NCBI GenBank assembly: GCA_017792425.1
Contig: CP051233.1
Span: 2,660,319-2,724,318 of the forward strand
Reading direction: 5' to 3'
Length of the DNA: 64,000 bases
Origin: Thalassovita sp.
GTDB lineage: Bacteria; Pseudomonadota; Alphaproteobacteria; Rhodobacterales; Rhodobacteraceae
Shown here: piece after piece, positions 38,264-47,045 of the stretch
Layout of the letters: each line of letters starts with the position of its first letter
How positions within the stretch are numbered: the first letter of the stretch is position 1
The notes under the pieces: generated by a model
Databases searched by the model: none
What the model was told of the DNA's origin: nothing
What the model saw: the letters and a program-made list of their open reading frames with translations, nothing else
Program-made: the position numbers and the translations under genes

Positions 38264-38773
38264 ATGCCCTATCAATGGAGCGATCTTCAGACACCCGATG
38301 GCCCGGCGGTACAACTGCGTCTGTGGCCCCACCGATCCCTACCCCGACGCGGGTTTGCAGCGATGATAATGATGGCCTTCGTCTTGGGGACGGTGCCACT
38401 GTACGGGCTGATCGGTACTGTTTTTCTATGGGGCATCCTGCCGTTCATTCTGGCGATGGTTGGGGCGCTGTGGTGGGGACTAGAGCGGTCGTATCGTGAC
38501 GGCGACATCCAGGAAACCCTGACCATTGGCCCCAACAACACGGTGAAGCTTGTGCACAAACCGGTCAACGGCGACACCCGGACGTGGGAATGCAACACTT
38601 ACTGGGCAAGGGCAGAAATGCACGTCCACGGAGGCCCGGTGCCGTTCTATGTCACCCTGACCGGCAATAACCGTACGGTAGAGATCGGCAGCTTCCTGTC
38701 AGAGGACGAGCGCAAGGCCCTACTCGACGAACTGCAACGCGCACTGGATGAGGCGCGCAACCGCCAAGTATGA
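38264..38773 (+). CDS. DUF2244 family membrane protein
   Basis: A 169-residue protein beginning MPYQWSDLQTPDGPAVQLRL, followed by the family motif WPHRSLPRRGF and two membrane helices (about residues 32-50 and 52-70). The rest is soluble and beta-rich (RTWECNTYWARAEMHVHGGP). DUF2244 has no known function; its frequent place beside cytochrome oxidase genes suggests an envelope or respiration role, which is inference. No ribosome site is visible before this ATG, and the upstream dyad ends only 10 bp away, so the transcript may be leaderless or the leader very short. Confidence 0.88.
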   Translation: MPYQWSDLQTPDGPAVQLRLWPHRSLPRRGFAAMIMMAFVLGTVPLYGLIGTVFLWGILPFILAMVGALWWGLERSYRDGDIQETLTIGPNNTVKLVHKPVNGDTRTWECNTYWARAEMHVHGGPVPFYVTLTGNNRTVEIGSFLSEDERKALLDELQRALDEARNRQV

Positions 38774-38777
38774 AAAA

Positions 38778-38794
38778 GGGGGCGCGCGGCCCCC
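38778..38794. terminator. Terminator between DUF2244 and YqeY genes
   Basis: GGGGGC (38778-38783) and GCCCCC (38789-38794) pair over a 5-base loop. The minus strand continues into TTTTT, so it best serves the yqeY-like gene; the convergent DUF2244 gene ends 5 bp before it. Confidence 0.75.
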
Positions 38795-38818
38795 GGTTTC
38801 AAATCATATGCGGCACGA

Positions 38819-39280
38819 TCAGGCCGACAGCTTGTCCTTGACCATCGGCCCGACAGAACCGAAATCCATCTGGCCGGTGTACTTGGATTTGAGTTCCCCC
38901 ATCACCTTGCCCATGTCGCGGATGGAACTGGCCTCGGTCGCCTTGATGGCCGCTTCGACGGCGTCGGACACTTCTTCCTCTGACAATTGGCGCGGCAGGA
39001 AATCTTCGATCACTACGATCTCGGCCCGTTCGCGTTCAGCAAGGTCCAGTCGTCCACCCTCTTCATACGTGCGGGCGCTTTCTTGCCGCTGTTTGATCAT
39101 TTTTCCAAGGATGGCAAGCACTTCGGCGTCGTTCACACCATCGTCCTTGCCTTCGCCCCGGGCCGCGATGTCCCGATCCTTGATGGCCGCGTTGATCAGG
39201 CGCAGTGTGGACAGGCGTTCGGCCGCCTTGTCCTTCATGGCCTGTTTCAGGGCCGAGTTGATCCGTTCACGCAATTCCAT
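38819..39280 (-). CDS. GatB/YqeY domain protein
   Basis: A 153-residue helical protein (MELRERINSALKQAMKDKAA) of the YqeY family, related to the tail domain of the amidotransferase subunit GatB that binds tRNA. Hallmarks are RLSTLRLINAAIKDRDIAAR and the C-terminal MGKVMGELKSKYTGQMDF. The stand-alone proteins have no settled role; a link to tRNA is only by homology. It is divergent from carA (200 bp apart). Confidence 0.92.
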   Translation of the reverse strand: MELRERINSALKQAMKDKAAERLSTLRLINAAIKDRDIAARGEGKDDGVNDAEVLAILGKMIKQRQESARTYEEGGRLDLAERERAEIVVIEDFLPRQLSEEEVSDAVEAAIKATEASSIRDMGKVMGELKSKYTGQMDFGSVGPMVKDKLSA

Positions 39281-39480
39281 GTGGTCCCATCCCCTTGGGT
39301 GATCTTCAGACGCGGACGGTACCCAATCCGGGCGGATGGTTCAAGTTCGGGATACGTCACGTCAACCGCCTTGTTTTCAAGGCTGGCAATTCCGCCGAAA
39401 TGCTGGGTCTGCCCCCCTTGACCCCATGCGCCCCGCCCCGTAGAACCCGGGCAATTTGCCACCCGCCGGAGACTCGTGAC

Positions 39481-40638
39481 ATGGCCCAGACGCCCTCTTC
39501 CCGCCCGACCGCCTGCCTTGCTCTTGCCGATGGCTCTGTCTTTTACGGAACCGGGTTCGGCGCCACCGGCGTTGCCGAGGCCGAACTGTGCTTCAACACC
39601 GCGATGACCGGCTACCAGGAAATCATGACGGACCCGTCCTATGCCGGGCAGATCGTGACCTTCACCTTCCCGCATATCGGCAACGTGGGCGTCAACCCTG
39701 ACGACGATGAAACCGGTGATCCGGTGGCGGCTGGCATGGTCGTGAAATGGGACCCAACCGAACCGTCGAACTGGCGCGCGGCTGAACGGCTGACCGACTG
39801 GCTGGCACGCCGTGGCCGGATCGCGATCGGAGGTGTGGATACCCGCCGCCTGACCCGCGCGATCCGCCAGTCCGGTGCGCCCCACGTGGCGCTGGCCCAC
39901 GACCCCGACGGCGATTTCGATATAGAGGCACTGGTCGCCCGCGCACGGTCCTTCCCTGGGCTGGTTGGGCTGGACCTGGCCAAGGATGTCACCTGCGCCC
40001 AATCCTATCGCTGGGACGAAATGCGGTGGGCCTGGCCGGATGGCTATGCTCGCCAACAAGCCCCCAAGCATAAGGTCGTCGCCATTGACTATGGCGCCAA
40101 GCGCAACATCCTGCGTTGCCTGGCCTCTGCCGGTTGCGATGTGACGGTTCTGCCCGCTACGGCAACCGCAGCGGACGTGCTGGCCCATAGCCCCGACGGG
40201 GTGTTCCTGTCCAATGGTCCCGGCGACCCGGCGGCGACCGGTGTTTACGCCGTACCGATGATCCAGGGCGTGCTGGAGGCGGACCTGCCGGTGTTCGGTA
40301 TCTGTCTGGGCCACCAGATGCTGGCGCTGGCGCTGGGAGGCAGGACGATCAAGATGAACCACGGCCACCACGGCGCCAACCACCCGGTCAAGGATGTGAC
40401 CACCGGCAAGGTCGAAATCACCAGCATGAACCACGGCTTTGCTGTCGATGCCCAAAGTCTGCCCGCAGGGGTAAGCGAAACCCACGTATCCCTGTTCGAC
40501 GGATCGAACTGCGGGATCGCGATGGATGGCCGCCCGGTGTTCAGCGTCCAGCACCACCCCGAGGCCAGCCCCGGCCCGCAAGACAGTTTCTATCTGTTCC
40601 AGCGGTTCGCCGAAAACATGGCCGCCCGCAAAGTTTGA
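39481..40638 (+). CDS. carA: Carbamoyl-phosphate synthase small subunit
   Basis: CarA is the glutamine amidotransferase subunit that feeds ammonia to CarB for arginine and pyrimidine synthesis. The 385-residue protein starts MAQTPSSRPTACLALADGSV, and contains FNTAMTGYQEIMTDPSYAGQ, the catalytic cysteine in GICLGHQMLALALGG and the histidine-glutamate pair in VQHHPEASPGP. I chose this ATG because the family begins with the LALADGSVFYG strand; upstream in-frame sequence to 39295 does not match. carB is not in the window. In other bacteria carAB expression responds to arginine and pyrimidines. Confidence 0.97.
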   Translation: MAQTPSSRPTACLALADGSVFYGTGFGATGVAEAELCFNTAMTGYQEIMTDPSYAGQIVTFTFPHIGNVGVNPDDDETGDPVAAGMVVKWDPTEPSNWRAAERLTDWLARRGRIAIGGVDTRRLTRAIRQSGAPHVALAHDPDGDFDIEALVARARSFPGLVGLDLAKDVTCAQSYRWDEMRWAWPDGYARQQAPKHKVVAIDYGAKRNILRCLASAGCDVTVLPATATAADVLAHSPDGVFLSNGPGDPAATGVYAVPMIQGVLEADLPVFGICLGHQMLALALGGRTIKMNHGHHGANHPVKDVTTGKVEITSMNHGFAVDAQSLPAGVSETHVSLFDGSNCGIAMDGRPVFSVQHHPEASPGPQDSFYLFQRFAENMAARKV

Positions 40639-40711
40639 ACAACATCCGTTAACCGGCCGTTAACTTCCGTGCGCGAATGTCTCCCGAACTCGGATCGGGG
40701 GACAATAGTCG

Positions 40712-42601
40712 GTGACGGTTCAGGAACGCACGCCATTTCAGATCAGCCAACTCTCTTTCGGTCAGTACCTGATGGACCGGGGGGTGATATCCTCGGCTCA
40801 ACTACTGCGGGCCAATGCCGAACTGGCCAGTTGTGACGCGGATTTGGGTGAAATCCTGCTGTCGCAGGGCCTCCTGACCCCCAGCAGCTATGCGGATATG
40901 GCGGCCGATTGGCTGGGAACGACACGGCTGACCCGGCCCCATTTGGCCCCCGATCTGCACCTGCTGGATACGGCCGGGACGCAGACCTGTCTGAAACAGG
41001 CGATTCTGCCCCTGTCACAGGGCGCAGGCGTTACAATCGTCGCTACGGCCCGCCCTGAACGCTACGCCCAAGCGGCGCATCAGTTCCCGTTGGAATGGGG
41101 CATTACCCACCCCGTCATCGCAACCGAAGCGGACATCCAACAGCAGATTGCGCAACATCGCCGCCCCGAACTGGCCCGGTCCGCGCAATCGCGCACACCA
41201 GTCAGCGAAAGCTGTCGGTCATGGGAACACGCCTCGCGCAGGCGGTATGCGTGGACAGTGGTGGCGTTGTGCGCCGTTTTCGCCTTGGTCCTGTGGCAGC
41301 CAATTGCGACCTTCACGGCGCTTACTGCCTGGGCGGGATTCACGATGCTGGTCGCCGGGATGACCAAGCTGGTTTCCGTCCTGTCTTTCCTGTTCAGCCG
41401 ACCCCCCGCAGCCTTGCCCGTTACCTCTCGCCCGTTGCGAAAACGGCCCAGGATCTCTGTCCTCGTGCCGCTTTACCGGGAAACAGAAGTGGCCAGCCAC
41501 CTGCTGCTTCGCCTGTCCCGCCTAGCCTATCCCAAAAGCCTGCTGGACGTGGTCCTGGTGCTGGAAGAAACCGACACGCTGACGCGCGAGGCGATCGCCG
41601 ACGCCACCCTGCCCCACTGGGTACGGGTGGTGGTTGTGCCGGACGGGCATCCCCGGACGAAACCCCGGGCGATGAACTATGCGCTGGATTTCTGTCGCGG
41701 TGACGTCATCGGCATCTACGACGCAGAGGACGCCCCCGAACCCGACCAGTTGGACAAGGTCGCCACCCGGTTCATGCAGGCGCCGGACAACGTTGTCTGC
41801 TTGCAGGGGGTACTGGATTACTACAACGCACGCCAAAACTGGCTGGCGCGGTGTTTCACCATCGAATATGCCACCTGGTTCCGGGTGATGATGCCCGGCC
41901 TGCAGCGGTTGGGGTTTGCGATTCCGCTGGGGGGAACGACTCTGTTCTTCCGCCGCGACGTGTTAGAAAATCTGGGGGGGTGGGACGCCCACAACGTCAC
42001 GGAGGACGCGGACCTTGGCTTTCGCTTGGCGCGCCACGGCTACTGCACCGAGATGTTGCCGACCACCACCCGCGAAGAAGCGAATTGCAAGGTTGTTCCC
42101 TGGGTCAAGCAACGTTCGCGCTGGCTAAAGGGGTACATGGTCACCTACCTGGTTCACATGCGGCGCCCCGCCCTGCTATTCCGCCAACTGGGTGCATGGC
42201 GATTCATCGGATTTCAGGCCCATTTCATTACGGCCCTTTCACAATTCTTTCTGGCGCCCCTGTTGTGGTCAATGTGGTTGATCGTGGCAGGGCTGTATCA
42301 CCCGCTGGTCGGCATCGTTTCCAGCGAATGGATCAGCATGACAGGCGTGCTGTTTTTCGGCGTAGAGCTGTGCATGATGATGGCCGCCCTGATCGCTGTG
42401 TCAGGGGCGGCCCACCGGCACCTCTTGCCATGGGTGCCGACAATTCACTTCTATTTCCCTCTGGGGGTTCTGGCGGCTTACAAGGCACTGTATGAACTGG
42501 TGCTGGCCCCGTTTTATTGGGACAAGACGCAGCACGGTCTGTCCATCACCCCATCAACCGGCAGTCGCGTCCAGCTTCAACCGGGTCATGAAAGCCTTTG
42601 A
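40712..42601 (+). CDS. Membrane GT2 glycosyltransferase with GspE-N-like domain
   Basis: A 629-residue fusion with a GTG start. Residues 15-150 resemble the GspE N-terminal (MshEN) domain (FGQYLMDRGVISSAQLLRAN). Two membrane helices follow near 180-225, then a family-2 glycosyltransferase with the DAED motif (337-340), TED (430-432) and QRSRW (467-471), the processive-enzyme signature, and about four more membrane helices. The layout matches NfrB/XagB-type proteins linked to surface polysaccharide; MshEN domains often bind cyclic di-GMP, so control by that messenger is possible. It overlaps the convergent FadR-type gene by 48 bp at the 3' ends. Confidence 0.88.
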   Translation: MTVQERTPFQISQLSFGQYLMDRGVISSAQLLRANAELASCDADLGEILLSQGLLTPSSYADMAADWLGTTRLTRPHLAPDLHLLDTAGTQTCLKQAILPLSQGAGVTIVATARPERYAQAAHQFPLEWGITHPVIATEADIQQQIAQHRRPELARSAQSRTPVSESCRSWEHASRRRYAWTVVALCAVFALVLWQPIATFTALTAWAGFTMLVAGMTKLVSVLSFLFSRPPAALPVTSRPLRKRPRISVLVPLYRETEVASHLLLRLSRLAYPKSLLDVVLVLEETDTLTREAIADATLPHWVRVVVVPDGHPRTKPRAMNYALDFCRGDVIGIYDAEDAPEPDQLDKVATRFMQAPDNVVCLQGVLDYYNARQNWLARCFTIEYATWFRVMMPGLQRLGFAIPLGGTTLFFRRDVLENLGGWDAHNVTEDADLGFRLARHGYCTEMLPTTTREEANCKVVPWVKQRSRWLKGYMVTYLVHMRRPALLFRQLGAWRFIGFQAHFITALSQFFLAPLLWSMWLIVAGLYHPLVGIVSSEWISMTGVLFFGVELCMMMAALIAVSGAAHRHLLPWVPTIHFYFPLGVLAAYKALYELVLAPFYWDKTQHGLSITPSTGSRVQLQPGHESL

Positions 42602-43180
42602 TATGTGTTCCTTCAGCGCCAGATAGGCGCGGTCCTCGTCATGGGTTTCGATGGCATCCACGATGGCCGCGTGTTCGGACATGGCCACTTCTCCGCGACC
42701 TTCCGCCGCCAGCGAGGTCGTTGCCATCAACGCCATAGAGCGATGCACCAGGTCCAGTTGCTGCACCAGATAGCGGTTGTGCGACGCCAGATGAATCTGT
42801 TTGTGGAACCGCCGGTTTGCCCGTGACAGCGCCGAGGGATCGTTGATCAGCTTGCGATCGTCCTCGATCATGTCCTTCATCACGCGAACCTCTTCCACCG
42901 TGGCGTGACGGGCGGCCAGTCGGGCGGCCAACCCTTCCAGTTCGGCGCGCACGACATACAGCTCGCTCAATTGATTGTGGTCCAGCGAGGCGACGATCAG
43001 GCTGCGCCCGTCCCGCGCCAGCAAGGACTGGGTTTCCAGCCTTTGCAGCGCCTCGCGGATCGGTGTACGCGATACGCCGAAACGATCCGCCAGTTCGCTT
43101 TCGACCAACCGGTCGCCCGGTCTGTAAGTTCCTGAATCGATCGCATCCAGTATCAGTGTGTAGGCGTCTTTCTGCACCAT
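42554..43180 (-). CDS. GntR-family (FadR-type) transcriptional regulator
   Basis: The 208-residue protein starts MVQKDAYTLILDAIDSGTYR and has the winged helix motif DRLVESELADRFGVSRTPIR followed by EALQRL. An all-helical FCD ligand domain follows with the metal-binding pattern (RRFHKQIHLASHNRYL and SEHAAIVDAIE). I chose this ATG because AAGGA lies 5 bases upstream. FCD regulators usually sense small organic acids. No target genes of one obvious pathway adjoin it. Confidence 0.92.
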   Translation of the reverse strand: MVQKDAYTLILDAIDSGTYRPGDRLVESELADRFGVSRTPIREALQRLETQSLLARDGRSLIVASLDHNQLSELYVVRAELEGLAARLAARHATVEEVRVMKDMIEDDRKLINDPSALSRANRRFHKQIHLASHNRYLVQQLDLVHRSMALMATTSLAAEGRGEVAMSEHAAIVDAIETHDEDRAYLALKEHISKAFMTRLKLDATAG

Positions 43181-43292
43181 TCGTTCCTTTTCCCTGCCTC
43201 CCAAAGCAATTCGGGCACAGTAAGCGCCTGCCCCGCCCACGATCAACCCTGAACCGCTTGCGCCTATCGTCGCGCCAATCTAGCGTCCGCCT

Positions 43293-43937
43293 ATGCCGAA
43301 GGAAGCTTTCACCCACGTCACATTCTGGGTTTTCGACCTGGACAATACGCTGTACCCACCCCAGGCGCGGCTGTTCGACCAGATTGAAAAACGGATGACT
43401 GACTATGTGATGCGCTCGCTTGGGATTGATCGCGCGCGGGCGAACCACTTGCGGCAACACTACTGGCGAACCTACGGCACAACGCTGGCCGGGCTGATGC
43501 GGGAACATGACCTGGACCCTTTGCCCTATCTGCATGACGTTCACCAGATCAGCCTGGATCACCTGGAAAAGGACAGCGTACTCGCGGCTCACATCCGCGC
43601 TCTGCCCGGCAAGAAGATCGTCTATACCAACGGCAGCGCCCCCTATGCGGAACGCGTGTTGCAGGCGCGCGGCTTAAGCGGGCTGTTCGATGCGGTCTAT
43701 GGCGTCGAACATGCCGGTTTTCTGCCCAAACCAGAACCCGAAGCCTTTCGCAGGGTTTTCACGGCAAGCGGGATCGTCCCCGATAAGGCCGCCATGTTCG
43801 AGGACGATCCCCGCAACCTGGCCGCCCCGCACGCGATGGGAATGCGCACCGTCCATGTCGCCCCCGACCCGCTTGCAGCGGATCATATCCATCACCACAC
43901 CGATGACTTGACCCGCTTTCTTTCTCTTTTAAGCTGA
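43293..43937 (+). CDS. HAD-superfamily pyrimidine 5'-nucleotidase type hydrolase
   Basis: The 214-residue protein shows all HAD motifs: nucleophile Asp15 and Asp17 in FDLDNTLYP, the motif II YTNG, the lysine in KPEPEAF and the acidic FEDDPRN. A helical cap follows motif I. It belongs to the SDT1/pyrimidine 5'-nucleotidase subgroup, which removes phosphate from pyrimidine nucleotides; the true substrate is unproven. The family subset is annotated this way in many alphaproteobacteria. Confidence 0.92.
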   Translation: MPKEAFTHVTFWVFDLDNTLYPPQARLFDQIEKRMTDYVMRSLGIDRARANHLRQHYWRTYGTTLAGLMREHDLDPLPYLHDVHQISLDHLEKDSVLAAHIRALPGKKIVYTNGSAPYAERVLQARGLSGLFDAVYGVEHAGFLPKPEPEAFRRVFTASGIVPDKAAMFEDDPRNLAAPHAMGMRTVHVAPDPLAADHIHHHTDDLTRFLSLLS

Positions 43938-44034
43938 GCTACCGCAAGATTTCGCTGCACCGCGGCAATTCCGCGCTTTCCCTTGCCGGCAGCGGGTGAT
44001 AGGGCCGCGCAACGATCAACTCACAGGAACTGAC

Positions 44035-44247
44035 ATGACCGCAATTGACCTGATGGCCGCAGCCAACGCCCCGGCAGCCAAGACTGCCCCGAAATCCCCC
44101 GACGCCCTGCTGTTCGTCCTGGCCTTGCTGGCTGTTGTCGCCTGGGGCGCCTCGGTGTTCTTCTTCGGCATCCCCGGCTTGTACATCCCGGCGCTGGTGG
44201 TGGTTCCGGTCATGTGGATCGTTCTGCTGATCATTTCGCGCGGGTGA
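44035..44247 (+). CDS. Small two-helix membrane protein
   Basis: A 70-residue protein starting MTAIDLMAAANAPAAKTAPK with two hydrophobic helices (about residues 25-43 and 45-65). CAGGAA lies at ribosome-site distance before this ATG; an in-frame ATG at 43996 is less likely. I do not recognise a family. It stands between the HAD gene and the ubiH-like gene, all on the plus strand. Confidence 0.65.
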   Translation: MTAIDLMAAANAPAAKTAPKSPDALLFVLALLAVVAWGASVFFFGIPGLYIPALVVVPVMWIVLLIISRG

Positions 44248-44307
44248 CAGGTTGCCGCTTGGAACCGCCTGAGCAAGGAACTAGATTGCCCCTCAGGAGG
44301 CTCCTCA

Positions 44308-45510
44308 ATGCGCACCACTGATTTTGACATCCTGGTCTCCGGCGGCGGCGTTGCCGGATTGACCGCCGCCGCGGTTTTTGGCACCGCTGGTTTCCGGGTT
44401 CTTTGCGTGGACCCTGCCCCCCCGATCATCGAACGCGACGCGGCAGGTTCCGACCTGCGCACCACGGCGTTCCTGCAACCCTCGCAGGCTCTTTTGGACC
44501 GTGCCGGGCTGTGGTCCCGTCTGGACGCACACGCCGCCCCCCTGCAGGTCATGCGCATCGTGGACGCAGGCGGAGAAACGCCAGTGCCGCGCATCGTGAA
44601 GGATTTCAACGCCTCTGACATTTCTGACAAACCGTTTGGCTGGAACCTGCCCAATTGGCTGCTGCGCCGGGAAATGGTCGCCCGCCTGAACGAAATCCCC
44701 AACGTCGAATTCCAGCCGGGCACTGGTACATCCACGCTTTTTACCCGGGAATCGGAGGCCCGCGTTGGCCTGTCCGATGGCACCCAGGTACGCTGCAAAC
44801 TGGTCATCGCGGCGGACGGACGCAATTCCCCGGTGCGCGAAGCCGCTGGCGTGAAGGTCAAAACCACCCGCTACGGTCAAAAGGCGCTGGCCTTCGCAGT
44901 CACCCACCCCATTCCCCATGAAAACGTATCGACCGAGATCCACCGCTCTGGCGGGCCATTCACGTTGGTGCCGCTGCCGGACTATAACGGGCTTCCGTCC
45001 TCTGCCATCGTATGGATGGAACGCGGGCCCGAAGTCCTGCGGTTGGCCGAACTGCCCACACCGGAATTTGAGGCCGCAATGACCGAACGGTCCTGTTCGC
45101 TGTTCGGGCCCCTGACATTGGCATCGCGGCGGACGGTCTGGCCGATCATCAGCCAGGTCGCCGAACGGATGTATGCCGAACGCGTGGCCCTGGTGGCCGA
45201 AGCCGCGCATGTCGTCCCCCCAATCGGTGCGCAGGGCCTGAACATGAGCCTAGGAGACATGTGCATCCTTCTGGAATTGGCCGAGGCCACGCCAGAACGT
45301 CTGGGCGACCGGCAGATGTTGGAAACCTATCACCGCCGCCGCCACACAGAAGTCAAGGCACGCGTCGCTGGGATCGACTTACTAAACCGCGCCTCGATGA
45401 TGCAGGCGCGCCCATTGCGTGACCTGCGCGCGCTTGGTCTGAATGCGATCTATTCGTTGGGGCCGGTGCGCAAAACGATGATGCAATTGGGGTTAGGCGC
45501 GCACGGCTGA
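44308..45510 (+). CDS. UbiH/UbiF family FAD-dependent hydroxylase
   Basis: A 400-residue flavin monooxygenase of the ubiquinone-hydroxylase family. It shows the nucleotide-binding ILVSGGGVAGLTAAA, the DG motif VIAADGRNSPVREAAG and the FAD motif ALVAEAAHVVPPIGAQGLNM. The last motif has AEAAH where GDAAH is the rule, so the Gly-Asp pair is replaced by Ala-Glu. It would hydroxylate the ring of a ubiquinone precursor. GGAGG precedes the start. Its TGA stop directly abuts the murD stop. Confidence 0.9.
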   Translation: MRTTDFDILVSGGGVAGLTAAAVFGTAGFRVLCVDPAPPIIERDAAGSDLRTTAFLQPSQALLDRAGLWSRLDAHAAPLQVMRIVDAGGETPVPRIVKDFNASDISDKPFGWNLPNWLLRREMVARLNEIPNVEFQPGTGTSTLFTRESEARVGLSDGTQVRCKLVIAADGRNSPVREAAGVKVKTTRYGQKALAFAVTHPIPHENVSTEIHRSGGPFTLVPLPDYNGLPSSAIVWMERGPEVLRLAELPTPEFEAAMTERSCSLFGPLTLASRRTVWPIISQVAERMYAERVALVAEAAHVVPPIGAQGLNMSLGDMCILLELAEATPERLGDRQMLETYHRRRHTEVKARVAGIDLLNRASMMQARPLRDLRALGLNAIYSLGPVRKTMMQLGLGAHG

Positions 45511-46914
45511 TCAGCCGCCCAATGCTTCGCGGACCCAGCGGGTAAAGTCCTCACCGCGCTGTTCAAAATTGTCGTACTGATCGAAACTTGCGGCGGCTGG
45601 GGCCAGTAGCACGGTGTCGCCTTCCTGCGCTTCAGCCACCGCACGGGCGACGGCAGTTTCCATCGTTGTGCAGACCTCTGCCTCTACCCCTTTCAGCTGC
45701 ATGGCGAAATGGGCCGCTTCGCGCCCGATGACATAAGCCTTTTTCACGGCGGTCAACGCCTCTTGCAGCCCGTCCAAACCGCCCGCCTTTTCCAGCCCGC
45801 CACAGATCCAGCGGATATTGGCAAAGGCCCGCAGCGCCTTTTCCGCGCTGTCCACGTTAGTCGCCTTCGAGTCGTTGACATAGCGAACCCCGTTCGCCTG
45901 CGCGATGGTCTGGCTGCGGTGTGGCAGACCGGCGAAGCTGTGAAACGCCTCCTCGATCACGCGCGGAGACAGGCCCAGCGTCCGGCACGCGGCATAGGCG
46001 GCACAGGCGTTCTGATGGTTGTGCGCCCCCGGCAGGCCGTCGATCTGGCGCAGGTCGATTGACCCGGTCTGTCGCCCTTTGCGGTATTCGCTCAGGAACC
46101 CCTTGCGTGCAAAGACCTGCCAGCCTGGCCCCGCCAGCTTGCGCGCGGCGGAAACCTGAATAACCCGGTCATCGGCAGCCCCTTCGGCAAGTTGGTTCGC
46201 CAGATAACGCCCCTCTTTTTCATCGACACCGATGACCGCCCGGTCCGGGCCGCCTTCCGCAAAAAGCCGGCGCTTGGCGGCGAAATACCCGCCCATGCCG
46301 CCGTGCCGGTCCAGATGATCTGGCGTCAGGTTGGTGAATACGGCAACATCCGGCGTCAGCGCCCGGGCCAGGTCCGTCTGGTAACTGCTCAATTCCAGCA
46401 CCACCACGCCACCGTCCTGCGGCGGGTCAATGTCCAGCACGCCGCGCCCGATATTGCCAGCCAGTTGCGACGGCTTTCCCGCCTCGCTCAGGACATGGTG
46501 GATCAGCGCAGAGGTGGTGGATTTTCCATTCGATCCGGTCACCGCGACAACGCGCGGCGGGGTATCGAAATCGTCCCATGCAGCAGAGCCGAACGACCGG
46601 AAAAACAGGCCGATATCATTGTCCACGGGGACACCTGCATCCCAGGCAGCAGCGATGACACGGTTGGGTTCGGGGTAAAGGTGCGGAATGCCGGGGCTGA
46701 CGACCAGACAGGCTACGCCTTCGAACGCGCCATTTCGCGTCAGGTCACGTGTGACGAACCCCTCCGCCTCGGCCTTTTCGCGCGCGGCGGGGTTGTCGTC
46801 CCAACAGACCGGCACAGAGCCACCGGCCTTCAGCGCGCGCGCGGTCGCCAGACCGGACCGGCCCAGCCCCAATACGGCCACCTGCTGATCTTCGAAACCT
46901 CTGACTGGAATCAT
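45511..46914 (-). CDS. murD: UDP-N-acetylmuramoylalanine--D-glutamate ligase MurD
   Basis: MurD adds D-glutamate to UDP-MurNAc-L-Ala. The 467-residue Mur ligase shows [17 protein letters not shown], the ATP motif [31 protein letters not shown] and [11 protein letters not shown]. It is the last gene of the proximal half of the dcw cluster here; the next gene in a contiguous cluster, ftsW, is about 29.6 kb away at 14703-15869. A 131-bp gap separates it from mraY. Confidence 0.97.
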   Translation of the reverse strand: MIPVRGFEDQQVAVLGLGRSGLATARALKAGGSVPVCWDDNPAAREKAEAEGFVTRDLTRNGAFEGVACLVVSPGIPHLYPEPNRVIAAAWDAGVPVDNDIGLFFRSFGSAAWDDFDTPPRVVAVTGSNGKSTTSALIHHVLSEAGKPSQLAGNIGRGVLDIDPPQDGGVVVLELSSYQTDLARALTPDVAVFTNLTPDHLDRHGGMGGYFAAKRRLFAEGGPDRAVIGVDEKEGRYLANQLAEGAADDRVIQVSAARKLAGPGWQVFARKGFLSEYRKGRQTGSIDLRQIDGLPGAHNHQNACAAYAACRTLGLSPRVIEEAFHSFAGLPHRSQTIAQANGVRYVNDSKATNVDSAEKALRAFANIRWICGGLEKAGGLDGLQEALTAVKKAYVIGREAAHFAMQLKGVEAEVCTTMETAVARAVAEAQEGDTVLLAPAAASFDQYDNFEQRGEDFTRWVREALGG

Positions 46915-47045
46915 CCTGCGGCCCCTTCGTTGTCAGATGCCCAATGCGCTATCCGATACCGCCTCTTGACGCCAGAGTGCACCATGGGGTTTTTTCCGGC
47001 CCCAATACCCCCTGCGCGGCATCGCCGCTGGGGTGGCGTTTCGGG

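Noticed and set aside
40639..40711. carB expected after carA.
   Set aside because: The next gene is a glycosyltransferase; carB is not in the window, so the two subunits are encoded apart.
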